Source: Pseudomonas lalkuanensis
GTDB lineage: Bacteria > Pseudomonadota > Gammaproteobacteria > Pseudomonadales > Pseudomonadaceae
Length of the DNA stretch: 64,000 nucleotides
Assembly: GCF_008807375.1 (NCBI RefSeq)
Contig: NZ_CP043311.1
Location: 276,501-340,500 of the forward strand
Reading direction: 5' to 3'
The position numbers were made by a program, and so were the translations under genes. Positions 41,021 through 49,521 of this stretch are shown piece after piece. Below the pieces are notes generated by a model, which saw only the letters and a list, made by a program, of their open reading frames with translations, was not told where the DNA came from and made no database searches. The first letter of the stretch is position 1, and every line of letters starts with the position of its first letter.

Positions 41021-42412
41021 TCATTCGAATTCTGAGAATTGCACGTGCGGCGCCTTGCGGCGGAAGCCGCCGGTCTGGATTGCCAGGTAAGCCAGGCCGA
41101 CCGCGAACCAGCCGAGGCCAATGGCCAGGGTCAGCCCCGACAGGCTGGTCCATAGCCAGGCGATCAGCGCGAATCCGATTGCCGGGATCAGGCCATAGCG
41201 AACCAGGTCACCCGGCTGGCGCGGGCAGCCGTCGAACAGGTGGGTACGGATCACCGCCAGGTTCACCGCGGAGAACGCCACCAGGGCGCCGAAGCTGATC
41301 ATCGAGGCAAGGGTGGCAAGGTCGATCACCACCGCCAGCAACGACACCAGCGACACGATGAGGATGGCCACGGTCGGGGTGTGGAAGCGCTCGGACAGGG
41401 TGCCGAACAGGCGGCGCGGGAGGATTCCGTCGCGGCCCATGCTGTAGAGGATGCGCGAAACCGAAGCCTGGGATGCCAGCGCCGAGCCGGCGGCGCCAGC
41501 CACGTAGGTGGCAGTGAAGAAGGCGGCGAGGAACTGACCGCCGGCCTTCAGCATCACCTCGTTTGCGGCAGCATCCGCGTCCTGGAAGACGCTGCCGGGG
41601 AACACCAGTTGGGCCACCAGCGACAGGACGAAGAACAGCACGCCGGCGCAGAGGGTGGTGATGATGATGGCGCGGGGGATGTCGCGTTTCGGGTCGCGGG
41701 CCTCTTCGGCCAGGGTGGAGACCGCATCGAAGCCGAGGAATGACAGGCAGAGCACCGCCGCGCCGGCCATCAGCGGTGCCAGGCCTGGCTGGGTGCCGTC
41801 GCCGATGAAGGGCGTGGTGAAGTCGATGGGGGTGCCGAACAGGCTTTGGCCGGCCATGGCCAGGAACACCAGGACGAAGACCACCTGCGCGATCACGATC
41901 AGGTTGCTCATGCCGGATACCGAGCTGATGCCGAGGATGTTCAGCACGGTCACCAGGGCGATGGTGCTGACGACGAAGACCCAGGCCGGCACTTCGGGGA
42001 AGGCGATGTTGAGGAACAGGCCGATCACCAGGTAGTTGATCATCGGCAGGAACAGGTAATCCAGCAGCAGCGACCAGCCGGCGAGGAAGCCCACACCGGG
42101 GCCGAAGCTCAGGCTGGTGTACGAATAGGCCGAGCCGGCAATGGGGTAGCGGCGGACCATGAAGCTGTACGACAGGGCGGTGAAGATCATCGCCAGCAGG
42201 GTCACCACGTAGGCCAGGGCGGTGCGGCCGCCGGTCATTTCGGTGACCACGCCGTAGGTGGTGAAGATGGTCAGCGGCACCATGTAGACGAGGCCGAAGA
42301 ACACCAGGGCGGGCAGCCCGAGTATCCGGCGCAGGGCGGTTCCCTGGGCGCTGTGGGTGAATTCGTTGGGCAGGCTGCCGCTGTTGTCGAGGCTGGCGGA
42401 CGGGGTGGGCAT
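41021..42412 (-). CDS. APC superfamily amino acid/polyamine permease
   Basis: 463-residue permease with about 12 TM helices. LGLPALVFFGLVYMVPLTIFTTYG and GRTALAYVVTLLAMIFTALSY at the N-terminus and GFDAVSTLAEEARDPKRDIPRAI are typical of the APC family. The start at 42412 (MPTPSASLDN) has CCGGAGAGAAG upstream; a longer opening to 42592 is rejected. Cotranscription with acetylpolyamine hydrolase, and a promoter module shared with the polyamine ABC operon, suggest a polyamine or acetylpolyamine substrate. Confidence 0.9.
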   Translation of the reverse strand: MPTPSASLDNSGSLPNEFTHSAQGTALRRILGLPALVFFGLVYMVPLTIFTTYGVVTEMTGGRTALAYVVTLLAMIFTALSYSFMVRRYPIAGSAYSYTSLSFGPGVGFLAGWSLLLDYLFLPMINYLVIGLFLNIAFPEVPAWVFVVSTIALVTVLNILGISSVSGMSNLIVIAQVVFVLVFLAMAGQSLFGTPIDFTTPFIGDGTQPGLAPLMAGAAVLCLSFLGFDAVSTLAEEARDPKRDIPRAIIITTLCAGVLFFVLSLVAQLVFPGSVFQDADAAANEVMLKAGGQFLAAFFTATYVAGAAGSALASQASVSRILYSMGRDGILPRRLFGTLSERFHTPTVAILIVSLVSLLAVVIDLATLASMISFGALVAFSAVNLAVIRTHLFDGCPRQPGDLVRYGLIPAIGFALIAWLWTSLSGLTLAIGLGWFAVGLAYLAIQTGGFRRKAPHVQFSEFE

Positions 42413-42673
42413 TGTTCTTCTCTCCGGGATACTGCGCGCCGCTGGGCGGCGCCTGGGTCGCGATGCGAGCCATCCTTGCGCGTGCGAGGCCGGGTCCGTT
42501 GCGCATCCGGCTGTGCGCGGGCAGTCAGTAAGGGTGGAGACGGGGCGTCCGCTGAAAGGACGGAGGAAGGGTGTTCTGAAGCGCAAGCGCACGGGACATT
42601 TTCATATCTCTCTAGCCATTGTTCTTGTTGGATCGGCACCCGTCTGTGGGGCGCCTGCTAGTTGAATGCGCTT

Positions 42674-42743
42674 CGATTCTGTCAGTGGAACACCGGGGGC
42701 AGAACCCCGCAAAGGGTCAAAAAGGGATTGAAGTGGCCAACTT
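42674..42743 (-). promoter_or_regulatory. Conserved 70-bp promoter module, permease/hydrolase operon copy
   Basis: In the direction of transcription the blocks are TTGGCC, TTTTTGACC, GTTCTGC and CTGACAGAATCG, at the same spacings as at 46821-46890. TGACAGAAT fits an extended -10 and the upstream blocks an activator site. The module lies about 260 bp before the permease start. The 514-bp gap 42413-42926 otherwise holds only this module and the repeats at 42766-42917. Confidence 0.65.
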
Positions 42744-42765
42744 AGATGGCCGGTTGATGAGGTGG

Positions 42766-42917
42766 GGTGCGCCGTGCGCACCGTCAATTCCGTGCGGGTC
42801 GGCTGGTGCGCATGACACACCCGACGGCGTCTGGTCGGCTTTGCAGGATGTGGTAGAGCGAAGCGAAACCCATCAGCGATGGTTCGATGGGTATCGCTGC
42901 GCTCCACACCATCCTGC
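42766..42917. repeat. Intergenic inverted repeats, including a long imperfect hairpin after potD
   Basis: GGTGCGC-CGT-GCGCACC (42766-42782) is a tight palindrome. At 42843-42917, GCAGGAT and ATCCTGC end a long imperfect stem of about 28 bp (left arm AGGATGTGGTAGAGCG..., right arm ...CGCTCCACACCATCCT). The long hairpin begins 9 bp after the potD stop and may end or stabilise that transcript. The GGTGCGC...GAAACCCATC style recurs in pseudomonad intergenic DNA. Confidence 0.6.
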
Positions 42918-42926
42918 GGTCGCGAC

Positions 42927-43970
42927 CTATTTCTTCAGCTTGGTCCACACCTTGCTGCGCAGGCTCAGGGCCTTGGGCGAGCAGAGCTTGAAGGTGCGCA
43001 GGCGGTCGAGCTTGTCCTGCGGGGTGTTGATGGCCGGGTCGTCGAACAGTTCCTTCTCCATGAACTTGTCCGAGCCTTCGATGGCGTTGTTGTACTTGGC
43101 GAAGTTGGAGGCGGCGGCGATGTTCTCCGGCAGCATCATCCAGTTGATGAAGGTGTGGGCTTCCTCGACGTTCACCGCGTCCTTGGGAATCACCAGGTTG
43201 TCGATGAAAACGTGGATGCCTTCCTTCGGGTAGACGTAGACCAGGCTGTCGCGCTGGGCATGGGCGCGGTGGAAAGCGCCGTTCCACTGCATGTGCATGG
43301 CCACTTCGCCGGCGGCCATGCGCTCGATGGTGCCGTCGCTGTTGTACATCGCCAGCAGCGGTTTCTGTGCCAGCAGCAGGTCCTGGATCTTCTTCGCGTC
43401 CTTCGGGTCCTCGGTGCACTGGTCGATGGACAGGTAATGGGAGGCGGCGATGTACAGGTCTTCGATGGAGTTCAGGGCGACCACCTTGCCTTTCAATTCG
43501 GCCGGCGGCTCGAAGAAGGGTTTCCAGCTCTCATCCAGCTTGCCGCCGGGCACCTGCTTGCTGTCGTAGCTGTAGCCGGTGGTGCCCCAGAGGTAGGGCA
43601 CGCTGTAGTCGTGGCCCGGATCGAAGCCGAGGCTCTGGAAGTTGGCCTTGAGGTTCTTCAGGTTGGTCAGCTTGCTCTTGTCGAATTTCTGCAGCAGGCC
43701 GTCCTGCACCATGATCTGGATGAAGCTGTCGGACGGCACCACTACGTCGTAGGCGCCGCCGCCGGCCTTGAGCTTGGCCAGCAGGGTCTCGTTGCTGTCG
43801 TAGGCGTCCAGGGTGGCCTTGATGCCCGTGTCCTTCTCGAACTTTTTCAACAGCTCCGGCGGGTAGTAGTCCGACCAGTTGGCGAAGTGCAGGGTCCCTG
43901 CGGCCTGGGCGGAACCGGCGAGGCCGGAGGCGAGCAGTACGGCAAGCGCGAGCGGGGTACGACGGGTCAT
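42927..43970 (-). CDS. potD: Polyamine ABC transporter periplasmic binding protein
   Basis: 347-residue exported binding protein of the PotD/PotF family: signal peptide 1-23 (SAQA cut), LHFANWSDYYPPELLKKFEKDTGIKATLDAYDSNETLLAKLKAGGGAYDVVVPS, DYSVPYLWGTTGYSY, and IWNG-like HMQWNGAF. Polyamine ligands are typical, but the residues that separate putrescine from spermidine cannot be read safely here. Last gene of potA-potB-potC-potD (30-bp gap from potC); followed by a long hairpin. Confidence 0.9.
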   Translation of the reverse strand: MTRRTPLALAVLLASGLAGSAQAAGTLHFANWSDYYPPELLKKFEKDTGIKATLDAYDSNETLLAKLKAGGGAYDVVVPSDSFIQIMVQDGLLQKFDKSKLTNLKNLKANFQSLGFDPGHDYSVPYLWGTTGYSYDSKQVPGGKLDESWKPFFEPPAELKGKVVALNSIEDLYIAASHYLSIDQCTEDPKDAKKIQDLLLAQKPLLAMYNSDGTIERMAAGEVAMHMQWNGAFHRAHAQRDSLVYVYPKEGIHVFIDNLVIPKDAVNVEEAHTFINWMMLPENIAAASNFAKYNNAIEGSDKFMEKELFDDPAINTPQDKLDRLRTFKLCSPKALSLRSKVWTKLKK

Positions 43971-43999
43971 GGTCAAGCTCCTTGCTGGTCGGAAGCGGG

Positions 44000-44788
44000 T
44001 CAGCGCTTGCGCTGCCCGACGTAGTAGGACAATGCAACGAAAGCTATGGAAATCACCAGGATGATCGAGGAGATGGCGTTGATCTTCGGCGAAATACCCA
44101 TCCTGATCGAGCTGAAGATGTACACCGGCAGGGTGGTGGCTCCCGCCCCGGCGACGAAATAGGTGATGACGAAGTCGTCCATGGAAATGATGAAGGCGAG
44201 CATTGCGCCAGACAGGATGCCGGGCATCAGCAGCGGGAAGGTCACCTTCCAGAAGGCCTTCCAGGGCGAGGCGTAGAGGTCGGCGGCGGCTTCGGCCAGG
44301 CGCGGGTCCATGCCTTCCAGGCGGGCGCGGATCGGCAGGTAGGCGAAGGGGATGCAGAACACCACGTGGGCGATGAGGATGGTGAACAGCGATAGCTTGA
44401 GCCCGATGAAGGCGAAGAACATCAGGGTGGCCACGGCTGTGACGATTTCCGGCACCAGCAATGGCAGCCCGAGTACGCCGCTCATCAGCGTCTGCCCACG
44501 GAAGGGGCGGCCGCGCATGCCCAGGGCGGCGAGGGTGGCCAGAGCGGTTGAAATCAGCGTGGCGAAGGTGGCGACGATCAGCGAGTTCTTCGCCGCGCGG
44601 ACGATCTCCGGGTCGTTGGCCACCACCGAGTACCACTTCAGGCTGAAGCTTTCCCAGATGGTCGCCGACTGGCCGCCATTGAAGCTCAGCACCACCAGCA
44701 CCAGGATCGGCACGTAGAGGAAGGCGAAGAACAGCCAGGCGGTCGGCCGTACCCCGGTGAAACGCCAGAGCGGGTTCTGCATGTTCAT
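44000..44788 (-). CDS. potC: Polyamine ABC transporter permease (PotC/PotI type)
   Basis: 262-residue inner-membrane permease with six TM segments. The ATPase-coupling EAA loop is EAAADLYASPWKAFWKVTFPLLMPGIL (about residues 168-194). The overlap with potB by 4 nt indicates translational coupling. The TSS and fold match BPD_transp_1; subunit assignment (C rather than B) follows from gene order and length. Confidence 0.9.
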   Translation of the reverse strand: MNMQNPLWRFTGVRPTAWLFFAFLYVPILVLVVLSFNGGQSATIWESFSLKWYSVVANDPEIVRAAKNSLIVATFATLISTALATLAALGMRGRPFRGQTLMSGVLGLPLLVPEIVTAVATLMFFAFIGLKLSLFTILIAHVVFCIPFAYLPIRARLEGMDPRLAEAAADLYASPWKAFWKVTFPLLMPGILSGAMLAFIISMDDFVITYFVAGAGATTLPVYIFSSIRMGISPKINAISSIILVISIAFVALSYYVGQRKR

Positions 44789-45699
44789 GGATGGCCTCCC
44801 CCGGCGGCCTGCTTGAAGCGCAGGCTGTAGAGCAGCATCGCCAGCAGCACGAAGCCGAGCAGGGCGAAGGACAGCGCGGCACCCAGCGGCCAGTTGTGGG
44901 ATGCGCCGAACTGCAGCTGGATCAGGTTGCCGATCATCAGTGACTTACCGCCCCCGAGCAGCTCGGGAATGATGTAGTTGCCCAGCGACGGTATGAACAC
45001 CAGGATCGCACCCGCGACGATCCCTGGCATGGCCAGCGGCACGATGACCCGGCGCAGGGCCTGGAAGCGGTTGGCGCCGAGGTCGAAGGCGGCTTCCACC
45101 AGGCGCCAGTCGAGTTTCTCCAGGCTGGTGTAGATGGGCAGGACCATGAACGGCAGGAAGGTGTAGAGCAGGCCGATCACCACGGCGACATCCGTGTAGA
45201 GCAGGCCCAGCGCTCCGTCGGACAGGCCAAGGACACCGAGGCCGCTGTCCACCAGGCCGCCGTTGCGTAGCAGCAGGATCCACGCATAGACGCGCACCAG
45301 CAGGTTGGTCCAGAAGGGCACCGTGACCAGGAACAGCAGCAGGTTGCGTTTGCGCTCACTCTGCAGCGCCAGGTAGAGGGCCGTGGGGAAGCCGATCAGC
45401 AGGCAGCCGAAGGTGGTCAGCACCGAAAGCCAGAAGGAACGCTGGAAGATCTGCAGGTAGTCGGTGTTGAACACCAGGCTGTCATCCAGATCGCGCTCGT
45501 AGAGGAAGTTGATGTAGGCCTCCAGCGAGTACTGGTCCCACTTCACGCCGCCGTAGTCTCCGGGCACCAGGACCGACACCAGGAACATGATCCCGAGCGG
45601 CAGCACCAGGAACACCAGCAGCGCGAGCATGGCCGGACTGGTCAGCAGCAGGCGCCGGCGCAGCTGACGGCGTTCGGCCTGGGCGCGCAGGGTGCTCAT
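44785..45699 (-). CDS. potB: Polyamine ABC transporter permease (PotB/PotH type)
   Basis: 304-residue inner-membrane permease. About six TM helices plus a large periplasmic loop after TM1 ([33 protein letters not shown]). The EAA loop is [27 protein letters not shown]. Overlaps both potA and potC by 4 nt. The insertion of [17 protein letters not shown] before TM2 is usual for PotB/PotH. Confidence 0.9.
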   Translation of the reverse strand: MSTLRAQAERRQLRRRLLLTSPAMLALLVFLVLPLGIMFLVSVLVPGDYGGVKWDQYSLEAYINFLYERDLDDSLVFNTDYLQIFQRSFWLSVLTTFGCLLIGFPTALYLALQSERKRNLLLFLVTVPFWTNLLVRVYAWILLLRNGGLVDSGLGVLGLSDGALGLLYTDVAVVIGLLYTFLPFMVLPIYTSLEKLDWRLVEAAFDLGANRFQALRRVIVPLAMPGIVAGAILVFIPSLGNYIIPELLGGGKSLMIGNLIQLQFGASHNWPLGAALSFALLGFVLLAMLLYSLRFKQAAGGGHP

Positions 45700-46745
45700 T
45701 CGACCAGCACCCGGATGGCTTCGCTGGGCACCAGGACCCGCACCTTCTCACCCGCCGAGTAGGCGTTCAGCGCGCCGTTGCGATTCTGCTGGCGCACACG
45801 AAAGCCGCTCTGCCCGGCGATGTTGAGGTGGTACACAGTGTCGGTCCCGACATACACCACGTTCTCGATCTCGCCGGTCAGGTTGCCCTGTTCATCGAGG
45901 CAGGTGCGCTCCGGGCGGATCGCCAGGGTCACGGCGCCGCGGCGGGGGCTGAAGGCGCTGAGCAACTGGCCGTCGGGCAGCAGCACGCCGCGCTCCAGGG
46001 CCTCACCTTCGAGGAAGTTGGTTTCGCCGATGAAGTCCGCCACCGTGCGGTTCAGCGGCGCTTCGTAGATTTCGGTCGGGGTGCCGACCTGGAGGATACG
46101 ACCCTTGCTCATCACCGCGATGCGGTCGGACATGGTCAGGGCCTCTTCCTGGTCGTGGGTGACGAAGATGAAGGTGATGCCGGTCTCATGCTGGAGGCGC
46201 TTTAGCTCGATCTGCATCTCCTTGCGCAGCTTCTGATCCAGCGCCGAAAGGGATTCGTCCAGCAGCAGCACCTTGGGCTTGTTGGCCAGGGCACGGGCCA
46301 GGGCGATGCGCTGCTGCTGGCCGCCGGATAGCTGGTCGGCGCGGCGTTTGCCCACTTCCGGAAGCTTCACCAGTTCCAGCATGCGCTGCACCGTCTGCTC
46401 GATATCGCTGCGAGAGAGTCCGCGCATTTCCAGGCCGAAGGCGATGTTCTGCGCCACCGTCATGTGCGGGAACAGGGCGTAGCTCTGGAAAACGGTATTG
46501 ACCGGCCGGCGGAAGGGCGGGAGCCCCTGCATGGGCTCGCCGTAGAGGCGGATGGCGCCGGAGCTGGGTTGCTCGAAACCGGCGATGAGCCGCAGGAGGG
46601 TGGTCTTGCCGCAGCCGGACGGGCCGAGGAGGGTGAAGAACTCGTTGGCGCGGATCTCCAGGGAAACATCGTCCAGAGCCTTCACGCCCTGCCCCGGATC
46701 ACCGAACTCCATGCACACACGGTCGACGCTGATCGCGCTAGTCAT
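45696..46745 (-). CDS. potA: Polyamine ABC transporter ATPase (PotA-like)
   Basis: 349-residue ATPase. Walker [21 protein letters not shown]-loop [15 protein letters not shown], signature [16 protein letters not shown], and Walker [20 protein letters not shown]; the DESLSALD form is that of PotA. A C-terminal TOBE domain (about residues 265-345) completes it. ATG at 46745 is chosen; a GTG at 46754 would add three residues. First gene of the transporter operon, with a conserved promoter module about 75 bp upstream. Confidence 0.92.
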   Translation of the reverse strand: MTSAISVDRVCMEFGDPGQGVKALDDVSLEIRANEFFTLLGPSGCGKTTLLRLIAGFEQPSSGAIRLYGEPMQGLPPFRRPVNTVFQSYALFPHMTVAQNIAFGLEMRGLSRSDIEQTVQRMLELVKLPEVGKRRADQLSGGQQQRIALARALANKPKVLLLDESLSALDQKLRKEMQIELKRLQHETGITFIFVTHDQEEALTMSDRIAVMSKGRILQVGTPTEIYEAPLNRTVADFIGETNFLEGEALERGVLLPDGQLLSAFSPRRGAVTLAIRPERTCLDEQGNLTGEIENVVYVGTDTVYHLNIAGQSGFRVRQQNRNGALNAYSAGEKVRVLVPSEAIRVLVE

Positions 46746-46820
46746 GCTGATCACAAGCTCTAAGGGTTTGTTCTTATTGGGCTTTTCTTTTTCTGCTGGT
46801 GAAGCGGCCCTTGTTTGTCC

Positions 46821-46890
46821 CGATTCTGTCAGCAGCCTAGTAGGTGCAGAACGATAGATCAGGTCAAAAGGGGATATTTTCGGCCAAGTT
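46821..46890 (-). promoter_or_regulatory. Conserved 70-bp promoter module, polyamine ABC operon copy
   Basis: Pairs with 42674-42743. In transcription direction: TTGGCC, 14 bp, TTGACC, 9 bp, GTTCTGC, 13 bp, CTGACAGAATCG; all spacings equal those in the other copy. TGACAGAAT is a likely extended -10, placing the transcription start about 70 bp before potA. TTTTGACC would be centred near -50, a usual activator position. Confidence 0.7.
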
Positions 46891-46928
46891 GTGAACGGTG
46901 ACCGAGCGGAGTCGTAGGGCTGGCTGTC

Positions 46929-47017
46929 GTAGGAGTGAATTCATTCGCGAAAGGACCGCGAAGCTGTCCCTGTGGGAACGTCGGACAGGCCTGCATCGCG
47001 AATGAATTCGCTCCCAC
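46929..47017. repeat. REPIN (REP doublet)
   Basis: Left arm GTAGGAGTGAATTCATTCGC (46929-46948) with two changes from the family core, right arm TCGCGAATGAATTCGCTCCC (46996-47015, plus AC). The spacer contains a GGACCGC...GTCCCTGTGGG...GGACAGGCC pairing segment. It lies in the 300-bp gap between the AraC regulator stop and potA. Confidence 0.85.
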
Positions 47018-47045
47018 AGTTCGAAGTAGTTTCCAGCGTCCGGAA

Positions 47046-48062
47046 CTAGCGCCGATACAGGCTCGGCGACTGTCCGCTCCAGCGCTGGAAGGCATGGCGG
47101 AAGCTGGCGGTTTCGCTGTAGCCGAGCTGTTCGGCGATCAGGTAGATGGGCAGGTCGGTCTGCACCAGCAACTGGCGCGCCTTGTCGTAGCGCACTTCGT
47201 CCAGCAGGCGCTGGAAGCTGGTGTTCAACTGCTGGAGGTGGCGTCGCAGTGTGCGCTCGGAGCGGTGCAGCTGGCGCGCCACGCTGTCCAGGTCGCAGGC
47301 TTCGCGCAGATTGTCGGCCAGGTGATGGCGAATCTGGTCGAGCACGTCATGGCGGCTGTCGAGTTGGGCGTCGAGCTTCAGGCATTGTTGCAGCCCGTAG
47401 TGGTAGGTGACCGGGTCGGCCAGCGGCAAGGTCCGGTCGAGCAGCTCAGCGTCGAAGCACAGCGCATTGCGCGAGGCGCCGAACTCCACCGGGCAGCCGA
47501 GCATCTGTTCGTAGGTGGCGGCGTGCAGCGGAGGCCGGTAGGACAGGCAGACCCGCAGCGGTCGGATGCTGGTGCCGAGCAGGTCCTGCAGCACGGTGAG
47601 CAGCGAGGTCAGGCACAGCTCGCTGTTGAACACCGTCAGTTCCGGCGCGTAGCGATAACCGACCGCGACCAGGCGTGCCTCGTCGCCATCGTCTTCCAGG
47701 CTCAGCTTGAAATAGGTGCCCAGTAGCGCCGGGCGGCCGAGCGCGATGGTCAGGGCATCGCGCAGGGTGCGGCTGGCGAGCATGGTGTAGCCGAGCATGC
47801 CGTAGGCGGACACATGCATGCGCAGGCCAAGGGACAGGCCCAGGGCCGGGTCGCGGGTGTTGGCCAGGGCATTGGCGAAGACGCGCAGTTCCTGGGCGTG
47901 GGTGATCAGTTTGTCGGGGGTATCGAGGTCGCTGCAGGACACGCCGCTGCCTTCCAGGAGCAGCCTGCGGTCGGTGCCGCTGCTGGCCAGGGTCGCCACG
48001 GCCAGGGCGATGGTATGCAGGGTAGTGAGTGCGCGTTCTTCCGGTAGCAGCGAGGTGGCCAT
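47046..48062 (-). CDS. AraC-family regulator (OruR/ArgR type)
   Basis: 338-residue regulator. N-terminal arabinose-binding-like domain (RRLLLEGSGVSCSDLDTPDKLITHAQELRVFANALA...LGLSLGLRMHVSAYGMLGYTMLAS) and C-terminal AraC HTH pair (DLDSVARQLHRSERTLRRHLQQL and IYLIAEQLGYSETASFRHAFQRWSG). The start at 48062 has AAAAGGGGA upstream. It is encoded 300 bp upstream of potA on the same strand, so it is a plausible regulator of the polyamine genes. Relatives include regulators of ornithine and arginine use. Confidence 0.88.
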   Translation of the reverse strand: MATSLLPEERALTTLHTIALAVATLASSGTDRRLLLEGSGVSCSDLDTPDKLITHAQELRVFANALANTRDPALGLSLGLRMHVSAYGMLGYTMLASRTLRDALTIALGRPALLGTYFKLSLEDDGDEARLVAVGYRYAPELTVFNSELCLTSLLTVLQDLLGTSIRPLRVCLSYRPPLHAATYEQMLGCPVEFGASRNALCFDAELLDRTLPLADPVTYHYGLQQCLKLDAQLDSRHDVLDQIRHHLADNLREACDLDSVARQLHRSERTLRRHLQQLNTSFQRLLDEVRYDKARQLLVQTDLPIYLIAEQLGYSETASFRHAFQRWSGQSPSLYRR

Positions 48063-48104
48063 GTCCGTCCCCTTTTGTAACGCCCGCCATGCCTTCGTCC
48101 GGGC

Positions 48105-48121
48105 TTTAAGCTTCAATTCAG
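48105..48121 (+). promoter_or_regulatory. Direct repeat TTTAAG-N5-ATTCAG upstream of carP
   Basis: TTTAAG (48105-48110) and ATTCAG (48116-48121), 11-bp period, about 60 bp before the carP start. The pair closely matches the last two units at carO (TTTAAG-N5-TTTCAG), suggesting the same response regulator. Confidence 0.55.
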
Positions 48122-48180
48122 GTAGAAATCCGGTGCGCTCTGTATCCTTCGCCGCGTCCTGAATCCCTGAGTCCTGATCG

Positions 48181-49104
48181 ATGCGTTCACTCCTGACCCC
48201 GTGGCGGCTCGTCGCCGCAGTCCTGGTCCTGCTGCTGGCGCTGCTCGGTGTCGCCGCCCAGCAGTTCCGACTCTTCGAGCGGGGCCTGTTCGTCCTGCAA
48301 GAATGGCGCCACGCCTCGGAGTGGCGGGAGCGCTCGATCTGGCTGCCGGACTATCGGGTTGCCATCGAGGCCAAACCGATCGAGGGGTTGAGCGATGATG
48401 TTTCCGCGCTGACCTACGATCCCGATCGCCACAGCCTGTTCACCGTGACCAACCAGCGCCCGGAAATCATCGAGCTGTCCTTGGATGGCCACCTGATCCG
48501 TCGCATCCCGTTGGTGGGATTCGGCGATCCGGAAGCCATCGAGTACATCAGCAAGGGCGTCTACGTGATCACTGACGAGCGCCTGCAGCGCCTCATCAAG
48601 GTGCGCGTGGATGAGAACACCACCTCCATCGATGCCGCCGACTCCCAGCAGCTTTCCCTCGGCATCGGCCTGTCCGGCAACAAGGGCTTCGAGGGGTTGG
48701 CCTACGACACGGTCGGCCAGCGCCTGTTCGTGGCCAAGGAGCGCGATCCGGTGCGGATCTACGAGATCCACGGATTCCCCCACACCAACCCGGACAAGCC
48801 CTTCGCCGTGCACGTGGTGGACGACCCCAAGCGTGACGCCCGGCTCTTTGTCCGCGATCTTTCCAGCCTGCAATACGACGATCGCAGCGGCCACTTGCTG
48901 GCGCTGTCGGATGAGTCGCGGCTGGTGCTGGAGTTGAACGCCGACGGCCGCCCCATCAGCACCCTGTCGCTGCTGCGCGGGATGCACGGCCTGCAGCGGG
49001 CGGTGCCGCAGGCCGAAGGAGTGGCCATGGACAACGATGGCAACCTTTACCTGGTCAGTGAGCCGAATCTGTTCTACGCGTTCCGCAAGCAGGCCGGCGA
49101 CTGA
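48181..49104 (+). CDS. carP: SdiA-regulated beta-propeller protein, CarP-like
   Basis: 307-residue protein with an N-terminal TM or signal anchor (about residues 10-28) and a predicted periplasmic beta-propeller. SLFTVTNQRPEIIELSLDGHLIRRIPLVGFGDPEAIEYI, LSGNKGFEGLAYDTVGQRLFVAKERDP and PQAEGVAMDNDGNLYLVSEPNLFYAFRKQ align with the paralogue at 38505-39437. In P. aeruginosa CarP (PA0327) is a phytase-like propeller induced by calcium. The 3' end abuts yegP with no gap. Confidence 0.82.
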   Translation: MRSLLTPWRLVAAVLVLLLALLGVAAQQFRLFERGLFVLQEWRHASEWRERSIWLPDYRVAIEAKPIEGLSDDVSALTYDPDRHSLFTVTNQRPEIIELSLDGHLIRRIPLVGFGDPEAIEYISKGVYVITDERLQRLIKVRVDENTTSIDAADSQQLSLGIGLSGNKGFEGLAYDTVGQRLFVAKERDPVRIYEIHGFPHTNPDKPFAVHVVDDPKRDARLFVRDLSSLQYDDRSGHLLALSDESRLVLELNADGRPISTLSLLRGMHGLQRAVPQAEGVAMDNDGNLYLVSEPNLFYAFRKQAGD

Positions 49105-49437
49105 TCAGCTCTCGTCGTTGAGTGTGGCGCCGGGGGCGTTGTTCTTCACGGAGTCGATGCCCGCGCTGGCGCTGGCGGCGCTGGCATACATCTGGCTCTG
49201 GCCGATGACCTGCCCGTTGGTGGCCTTGAGCACGAAATAGAACTTGCCGTTGCTGGCGGTCTTGCTTTCGAAGGCGCCGTCGCGAGCGGCGTTCTTGCGC
49301 ACCGATTCGATGCCGTTCAAGGCGGAATCCTTGGCCTTGTACAGTTCGCTGGTGAGGATGGTCTCGCCGTTGCCGGCGTTCAGGTTGAAGTGGAACTGGC
49401 CATCGTTGGCCTTCTTCAGGTGGAATTTCCCGGCCAT
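49105..49437 (-). CDS. yegP: YegP/DUF1508 family protein
   Basis: 110-residue protein made of two DUF1508 repeats: FHLKKANDGQFHFNLNAGNGETILTSELYKAKDSALNGIESVRKNA and FESKTASNGKFYFVLKATNGQVIGQSQMYASAASASAGIDSVKNNA. Small, soluble, unknown function. It is convergent with carP (stops adjacent). AGGTGC precedes the ATG. Confidence 0.92.
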   Translation of the reverse strand: MAGKFHLKKANDGQFHFNLNAGNGETILTSELYKAKDSALNGIESVRKNAARDGAFESKTASNGKFYFVLKATNGQVIGQSQMYASAASASAGIDSVKNNAPGATLNDES

Positions 49438-49521
49438 GGGGCACCTCCTAGTTCGTGGCAGTGGACGGCGCGCAGCGGCGCCGTAGCCATCAAATCTAGA
49501 CGGTTTGGCCGGGAAGTCGCG

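Noticed and set aside
42674..42743. The shared polyamine module as a sigma-54 promoter
   Set aside because: TTGGCC resembles part of a -24 element, but no GC element lies at the required -12 spacing in either copy.
44003..44882. A fused long frame upstream of potD
   Set aside because: The frame upstream of 43970 is out of frame with potC and potB and carries no homology; a signal peptide starts at 43970.
49464..49485. GC-rich hairpin after rpiA as a terminator
   Set aside because: The stem exists, but no T-run follows in the rpiA direction and it is close to the yegP start, so the role is unclear.
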